From assembly GCA_030698405.1 (NCBI GenBank), contig JAUYMU010000079.1, positions 1 to 64,000 of the forward strand: DNA of 64,000 nt, in the 5' to 3' direction. This document shows positions 59,015 through 64,000 of the stretch, in pieces. The stretch's first letter is position 1. Each line of letters opens with the position of its first letter. The notes beneath the pieces were generated by a model. That model had not been told where the DNA came from, searched no databases, and saw nothing but the letters and a program-made list of their open reading frames with translations. The position numbers were made by a program, and so were the translations under genes. This stretch comes from Bacteroidota bacterium. Its GTDB lineage: Bacteria > Bacteroidota > Bacteroidia > Bacteroidales > Prolixibacteraceae.

Positions 59015-59980
59015 ATGAAAACCTTATATCTTACAATTGCATTTCAGATCATACTTTTCACAGCCTGCGCACAGGAAAAGACTCCGGTACTAAACTCTGG
59101 TACTTTAATCTTTCAATCGGGTTTTGAACCAGGTTCGAAAGTACTTGCCAAAGGTTCTGATTCCGACATCGTTGGAACTGACAAAACTTTTCCCAGTCAC
59201 TGCGATTGGGTAAATGATCTGGACAATCATCCCGACATCGGTAATTTCAGCCTTCAATACCAGGGAGGCGACTCCACCATGCGATTTGCTAAAATCATTC
59301 CTGAACCGGGCAATCCAGCGAATCATTTACTGCATTTTTGGCTCGACAAACCCAACGTGGAAGGCTCAAAAGGACGTATTCAGGGCAACCTTTATGGCAA
59401 CAAAGGCATGAAAGAGTTTTACCAGTCGGTGCGAATATTTCTGCCTGCCGATTTCAACGCTGTCCGCACTTTTCCTGATAAAATAAGCTGGCTCACCATC
59501 GCCGAATTTTGGAACAACATTACCTGGAGCCAGTCGGTTCCCTACGGTTTCCGCATCGCACTTGGAATCGGAAAGCCCATCGCCACAGAAAGCGACCTGT
59601 ATTTCATTCTCGATGGTCAGGATTGCGAGTTATTTGCTGATGGAAGCCAGAAATATACCACGCTCTGGAAAGAAACCAACCAGAAGGTGAAAGTTCCGAT
59701 AGGGCAATGGTTTACGCTGGAATATTACTACAAGGAAGGCGATGCCAGCAACGGGAAATTCTACATGACCATACAGCCTGATGGAGGAAAAAAGGAAATC
59801 ACTTACGATCTGACCAAAATTACCCACAACACAAAAGATCCCAATCCGGATGGCGTAACCGATTTCAACCCGATTAAACTCTATACTTCCAAGAAGCTAA
59901 TCGACTATATGGGTAGCCAAAACAAAACCCTTCAAATTTACTGGGACGACTTTAAACTTTGGAAAGACAAACGGCCTTAA
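59015..59980 (+). CDS. Secreted jelly-roll polysaccharide lyase-like lipoprotein
   Basis: A 321-residue lipoprotein (IAFQIILFTACAQEKTP, Cys 18) with a concanavalin-like beta-sandwich: TLIFQSGFEPGSKVL at the start, FYQSVRIFLPADFN, WLTIAEFWNNITWSQSVPYG, GQWFTLEYYYKEGD, IQPDGGKKEITYDL and IYWDDFKLW at the end. This is the general layout of secreted polysaccharide lyase-like (PL13/PL20-type) or LamG proteins. I cannot assign a family or catalytic residues. Within the lyase operon a role in binding or cutting the same polymer is likely. Confidence 0.6.
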   Translation: MKTLYLTIAFQIILFTACAQEKTPVLNSGTLIFQSGFEPGSKVLAKGSDSDIVGTDKTFPSHCDWVNDLDNHPDIGNFSLQYQGGDSTMRFAKIIPEPGNPANHLLHFWLDKPNVEGSKGRIQGNLYGNKGMKEFYQSVRIFLPADFNAVRTFPDKISWLTIAEFWNNITWSQSVPYGFRIALGIGKPIATESDLYFILDGQDCELFADGSQKYTTLWKETNQKVKVPIGQWFTLEYYYKEGDASNGKFYMTIQPDGGKKEITYDLTKITHNTKDPNPDGVTDFNPIKLYTSKKLIDYMGSQNKTLQIYWDDFKLWKDKRP

Positions 59981-60009
59981 ACCTTAATTATCAAATAACT
60001 TAACCAACT

Positions 60010-62166
60010 ATGAATATGAACAACAAAATCAAAACTGTACTGACTGCATTCATTTTAATACTTTCCTTTTTGAAGGTAGATGCAGCGCCTTCTGAAATTG
60101 AAATCCTCAGGCAAAAAGTGATTGCCGAACTCATGGCGCCATCGGTCGATGAAACAAGTGTCAGACAACTGATGGCAACCATCCGCCCAGATGGAACCTG
60201 GCCGGGCATCGACTATGTGGATGTTTCGAATACAGGATTTCAACATGCCCAACACCTAAGCAATATGGTTGAAATGAGCCGCGCATTTAAAAAGAAAGGC
60301 ACAAAACTCCAAGGCGATAAAAAATTAAAAGCTGTTATTTTTTTGGCGCTCGATTACTGGCTGGCCAACGATTTTATTTGCGATAACTGGTGGAACAACC
60401 AAATTGGTACGCCCATCGCCCTAAATTCGGTATTACTAATTTTGGATACAGACCTGACCAAAGACCGGATAGAAAAAACCCTGCCGATGATTGGCCGCGC
60501 GCATCTTAATGCATCCGGCGCACGCCCCAGCGGCGACCGCATTAAAATTGCTGGTATTCTGGCAAAAAACCTGCTTTACAGGCGCGATGAGGTTCAGTTT
60601 GCCGAAGTGATCAAGGTTATTGAAGGGGAAATCAAATTTAACACCGGACAGCGCGGAATGCAGCATGATTACAGCTTTCATCACCGTGAAGACCGCGTAA
60701 ACAACACGCTTTCATACGGAACCGGTTATGCTGATGCGTTTGCCGAATGGGCTGCTTTCGTTGCCGGAACAAAGTACCAGTTCTCCGAAAAACCGCTTCA
60801 GCAGCTAACTGACTACTATCTCGATGGCATCAGCAAACAAATGATATATGGGAAATACCAGGATCCGGGAATAAAGAACCGCGATATTACTCGATTCGAC
60901 GGCTACCATGCGATGGGAACCACGACTCCCGAACGTTTGCTAAAAACCACCAGCTACCGGAAAAGCGAACTGGAAGAACTCATCAAAATCCGCAAAGGTG
61001 AAGCCGCCCCTACCCTGTCGTTCGCGAAATTTTTCTGGCAAACCGAGCATTTCGCATTTCAGCGCCCCACGTTTTACACTTCCGTCAGGATGCACTCCAC
61101 GCGCAACGACAACATGGAAGTACCCTACAACGGCGAAGGTTTGATGAACCACCACCGTGGCGATGGCACCAACTACATTTCTCTGACAGGCGCCGAATAC
61201 ACCAACATCTCTCCGGTTTACGACTGGCAGAAAATTCCGGGGACAACCATTTTGCAGAAACCTGAACTCCCTTCTGAAAAAGAAATTCAAAAAACCGGGC
61301 TGACCGATTTTGTTGGCGCGGTTACCGATGGCAAATACGGAGCTGTTGCCTACGATTTCAAAAGTGCGCACGATCCACTTGCCGCGAAAAAAGCATGGTT
61401 TTTCTTCGACAAGGAATATGTTTGCCTGGGAACTGCCATCAATTCAAGGGCACGGCTTCAGGTAGCCACAACGCTTAACCAATGCCTGCTGCAAAGCGAT
61501 GTGTTGGTAATGAACGGCAACCAAAAATCGGCGATGCCAAAAGGCGAACGCCAGCTCGATCAGGTAAAATGGATTTTACACGATGGTATCGGGTATGTTT
61601 TTCCTGAAGCACAAAAAGTAAACCTCTCGAATCAGGCGCAAACCGGAAGCTGGTTCAAAATTAACCGCCAGTCCGATTCGCCAAAAGATGAAGTCAGCAA
61701 AGACGTGTTCAAACTTTGGATCGATCACGGCCAGCAACCGCGAAACGCCAGCTACCAGTACATCATTGTCCCCGGAACTACCGAAGCTGAAATGGACAAA
61801 GCTGGACAGCAAATCACGATCCTTTCCAATACTCCTGAAATTCAGGCGGTAAAACATACCGGATTAAATATTTGTCAGGCAGTTTTCTATACTTCAGGCG
61901 AAATAAAAGTTACAGAAAATCTGACGATCGGGATGGACAGTCCGGGAACAGTGATGGTGAAAACTGATGGTGCGGCGGTAAAACAAATCTCTGTGGCCGA
62001 CCCATCACGCAAACTGGGAAAAATACATGTCAGCGTTACCGGGAAAATTGAAAAAAGCGGAGAAAATTTTCGATCATTCTGGAACGAAAAGAAAGGAATT
62101 TCGGAAATATCCATTGATTTGCCACAAACCGTTTATGCCGGGAAAAGCATAACGATTGAATTGTAA
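60010..62166 (+). CDS. PL8-family polysaccharide lyase
   Basis: Secreted lyase of the hyaluronate/chondroitin/xanthan lyase family, 718 residues with signal peptide (VLTAFILILSFLKVDAAPS). The N-terminal (alpha/alpha) toroid holds the catalytic elements: Asn in DNWWNNQIGTPIALN, His in QHDYSFHHREDRVN and Tyr in LSYGTGYADAFAEW. The middle beta-sandwich includes FYTSVRMHSTRNDNMEVPYN and GEGLMNHHRGDGTNYISLTG, with the C-terminal sandwich to SITIEL. PL8 enzymes cleave uronic acid-containing chains by beta-elimination. Substrate may be a glycosaminoglycan, xanthan-like or alginate-like polymer; sulfatases are absent nearby, which argues against highly sulfated GAGs. Confidence 0.9.
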   Translation: MNMNNKIKTVLTAFILILSFLKVDAAPSEIEILRQKVIAELMAPSVDETSVRQLMATIRPDGTWPGIDYVDVSNTGFQHAQHLSNMVEMSRAFKKKGTKLQGDKKLKAVIFLALDYWLANDFICDNWWNNQIGTPIALNSVLLILDTDLTKDRIEKTLPMIGRAHLNASGARPSGDRIKIAGILAKNLLYRRDEVQFAEVIKVIEGEIKFNTGQRGMQHDYSFHHREDRVNNTLSYGTGYADAFAEWAAFVAGTKYQFSEKPLQQLTDYYLDGISKQMIYGKYQDPGIKNRDITRFDGYHAMGTTTPERLLKTTSYRKSELEELIKIRKGEAAPTLSFAKFFWQTEHFAFQRPTFYTSVRMHSTRNDNMEVPYNGEGLMNHHRGDGTNYISLTGAEYTNISPVYDWQKIPGTTILQKPELPSEKEIQKTGLTDFVGAVTDGKYGAVAYDFKSAHDPLAAKKAWFFFDKEYVCLGTAINSRARLQVATTLNQCLLQSDVLVMNGNQKSAMPKGERQLDQVKWILHDGIGYVFPEAQKVNLSNQAQTGSWFKINRQSDSPKDEVSKDVFKLWIDHGQQPRNASYQYIIVPGTTEAEMDKAGQQITILSNTPEIQAVKHTGLNICQAVFYTSGEIKVTENLTIGMDSPGTVMVKTDGAAVKQISVADPSRKLGKIHVSVTGKIEKSGENFRSFWNEKKGISEISIDLPQTVYAGKSITIEL

Positions 62167-62185
62167 AAACCTAAACCATAAACAC

Positions 62186-64000
62186 ATGAACTACTTTAAA
62201 AATGCACTGATCATTTTATTACTGACCTGTTTCACCGGAGTCAGCTACGCACAACAATCCATTTCGACTCAAACCATCCTTGATAAACAACATCCCCGCA
62301 TTCTTCTGTTAAGCGGCGAAGAACGCCTGATAGAGCAATCAATTGCCGGCAACCCAATCTGGAAGAAAATGCACGAAGCGATCCTGAAAGAAAGCGACAA
62401 CATTATCGCCTTACCTCCGGTTGAGCGCATCCAGATTGGTCGCCGTCTTTTGGACAAATCGCGCGAGGCATTGCGCCGCATTTTCCATTTGTCGTATGCC
62501 TGGCGAATGACGGGCGAACAGAAATATTTCGACCGCTGCGAAAAAGAAATGCTGGCCATCTCGAAATTTAGTGACTGGAATCCTTCACATTTTCTGGATG
62601 TGGGCGAGATGACCATGGCAATGGCCATTGGTTACGACTGGCTTTTCCCGAAATTATCTGACGAGTCGAAAAAAGCGATTCGCGAAGCCATTGTTTACAA
62701 GGGAATCTACCCGTCATTTGATCCAAAATACAATAGCTGGCTGCGGGTAAGCAATAACTGGAATCAGGTTTGCAACGCCGGAATGACTTTTGGAGCATTG
62801 GCGGTTGCCGAAGACCATCCCGGACTGGCGCAAAATATTATTGAGCGGGCAATCGTGTCAATCCCGCTTTCGATGAACGACTACAAACCCGAAGGCGCTT
62901 ATCCTGAAGGTTATGGCTACTGGGGCTACGGAACTTCGTTCAACGTGATGTTTTTAAGCGCTGTTGAAACTGCATTTAAATCCGATTTTGGACTGAATAA
63001 AACACCGGGGTTTCTGCAAACGGCAGGATTTCTGCAAAACATGACCGGAGTTACCGGTCCGAGTTTCAATTGGGGCGATTCCGGTTCGGGTGGAGATTTG
63101 AGCCCCGCCATGTTTTGGTTCGCCAAAAAAAACAACGATCCTTCGCAATTATGGGTCGAAAAAACATACTTGCAACGTGATCCCGAGTACTCGGGACGTT
63201 TTACCCGCGATCGTCTGTTGCCAGCCATTATGATTTGGGGGAAAGACCTCCCATTGGAAAAAGTCTCTGAACCCAAAGTGAAAGCATGGAAAGGACAGGG
63301 CGCAAATCCACTTGCCATGATGCGCACTTCATGGACCGATCCGAATGCCATCTACCTTGGCTTCAAAGCCGGTTCTCCTTCTGTGAATCACGGGCACATG
63401 GATATTGGCTCATTTATCATGGAAGCCGACAGCATTCGTTGGGCTTCAGACTTTGGGATGCAGAGTTACGAGTCGCTCGAATCGAAAGGAATGAACATTT
63501 TTGGAAGGACACAGGATGCACAGCGCTGGACTATTTTCCGCCTGAACAATTATCCGCACAACACTTTAACCATCGACAATCAGTTACAAGTGGTAAAAGG
63601 TTATGCCAAAATCGACCAATTCTCCGACAATCCTGATTTTATGTATGCCGTTTCGGATATTTCTTCGGTGTACGAGGCCCAGCTTGCGTCGGCCAAACGT
63701 GGTGTGGCCATTGTTGATCAGAAATTTGTGGTGGTGAGCGACGAACTGACTGCTGAAAACAAAGTAACTACTGTTCGTTGGACAATGATGACAACTGCCA
63801 CCCCAAAACTCGGAAAAAACAGCATCACTTTAACCAAAGATGGCAAGACCATTCACCTGAAAGTGAATACAAGCGCGAAAGTGACGATGAAAACATGGTC
63901 AACCGCACCGACCACCACTTACGATGCAGAAAATCCGGGCACCACATTGGTGGGATTTGAAATGCAACTGAAACCAAATCAAAAACAGGCAATTCAGGTT
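62186..64000 (+). CDS. Heparinase II/III-family lyase, cut by window end
   Basis: Reading from the ATG at 62186 stays open for 605 codons to the end. Signal peptide ALIILLLTCFTGVSYAQQ. N-terminal toroid: MTMAMAIGYDWLFPKLSDES, SNNWNQVCNAGMTFG, YPEGYGYWGYGTSFN with the likely Tyr of catalysis; then FNWGDSGSGGDLSPAM and the C-terminal heparinase II/III sandwich with SVNHGHMDIGSFIMEADSIR, whose His residues bind a structural metal or serve in catalysis. Relatives are PL12, PL15, PL17 and PL21 enzymes acting on heparan sulfate, alginate or related uronides. It is preceded by PL8 with a 19-bp gap and belongs to the same transcript. Confidence 0.9.
   Translation, partial: MNYFKNALIILLLTCFTGVSYAQQSISTQTILDKQHPRILLLSGEERLIEQSIAGNPIWKKMHEAILKESDNIIALPPVERIQIGRRLLDKSREALRRIFHLSYAWRMTGEQKYFDRCEKEMLAISKFSDWNPSHFLDVGEMTMAMAIGYDWLFPKLSDESKKAIREAIVYKGIYPSFDPKYNSWLRVSNNWNQVCNAGMTFGALAVAEDHPGLAQNIIERAIVSIPLSMNDYKPEGAYPEGYGYWGYGTSFNVMFLSAVETAFKSDFGLNKTPGFLQTAGFLQNMTGVTGPSFNWGDSGSGGDLSPAMFWFAKKNNDPSQLWVEKTYLQRDPEYSGRFTRDRLLPAIMIWGKDLPLEKVSEPKVKAWKGQGANPLAMMRTSWTDPNAIYLGFKAGSPSVNHGHMDIGSFIMEADSIRWASDFGMQSYESLESKGMNIFGRTQDAQRWTIFRLNNYPHNTLTIDNQLQVVKGYAKIDQFSDNPDFMYAVSDISSVYEAQLASAKRGVAIVDQKFVVVSDELTAENKVTTVRWTMMTTATPKLGKNSITLTKDGKTIHLKVNTSAKVTMKTWSTAPTTTYDAENPGTTLVGFEMQLKPNQKQAIQV

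Noticed and set aside
1-64000. tRNA, rRNA and known riboswitches
   Set aside because: I looked for cloverleaf ends with CCA, T-loop GGTTCGAATCC-like motifs, rRNA cores and common riboswitch cores; none was seen.

Overview
The window reads as chromosomal DNA of a free-living Bacteroidota. The family-specific evidence is a SusC/SusD pair with an ECF sigma/FecR pair, a type IX secretion C-terminal sorting domain, DUF3078, DUF4466 and DUF5018-like proteins, and TAnnTTTG-type promoter boxes. The gene set (mannan phosphorolysis operon, uronic-acid polysaccharide lyases, lipoteichoic-acid-synthase-like sulfatase, RAYT with palindromic repeats) would fit the Marinilabiliales/Prolixibacteraceae, but that placement is an inference.

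Layout. 1-705: edge of an insertion sequence and a gene-poor stretch. 706-5398: a three-gene beta-mannan disaccharide operon (GH130 mannosylglucose phosphorylase, sodium/sugar symporter, AGE-family mannobiose 2-epimerase) whose usual GH26 mannanase is not visible. 5728-14661: housekeeping and small genes (HD hydrolase, CYTH, DUF3078 outer-membrane protein, two DMT exporters, a HEPN/MNT toxin-antitoxin pair, pheT). 14823-16749: a complete group II intron sitting in an intergenic palindromic repeat. 16818-25734: surE, VOC, MATE, an AAA ATPase plus small partner that may be a defence pair, cysH, an RsmF-type rRNA methyltransferase. 25904-38505: a secreted papain-like protease, a PQQ-propeller protein, pepD, sdaA, two lipoprotein paralogues (one frameshifted) flanking a RAYT transposase, PAP2 and mazG. 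38906-47322: htpG, a decayed membrane-protein gene, a PAP2/LTA-synthase-like operon and a class V aminotransferase. 47358-64000: a polysaccharide utilization locus (PUL), cut by the window end.

How the genes work together. In the mannan operon the symporter would import mannobiose, the epimerase would convert it to mannosylglucose, and the phosphorylase would yield mannose-1-phosphate and glucose. In the PUL the sigma/FecR pair would be switched on through the STN domain of the SusC receptor; SusC/SusD and two small surface lipoproteins would capture a glycan, and an alginate-lyase-like/beta-helix protein, a jelly-roll protein, a PL8 lyase and a heparinase II/III-type lyase would cleave it. 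The lyase set points to a uronic-acid-containing polymer; the exact substrate cannot be read from sequence.

The most unusual signals are non-genic. Short tandem repeats of about 7 nt lie against the stop codons of many unrelated genes. The RAYT transposase carries its own palindromic repeat, expanded in frame, inside its coding sequence. A different 33-bp palindrome supplies the last codons and the stop of a PUL lyase. Coordinates of motifs were read by eye; base composition remarks are impressions, not computed values.
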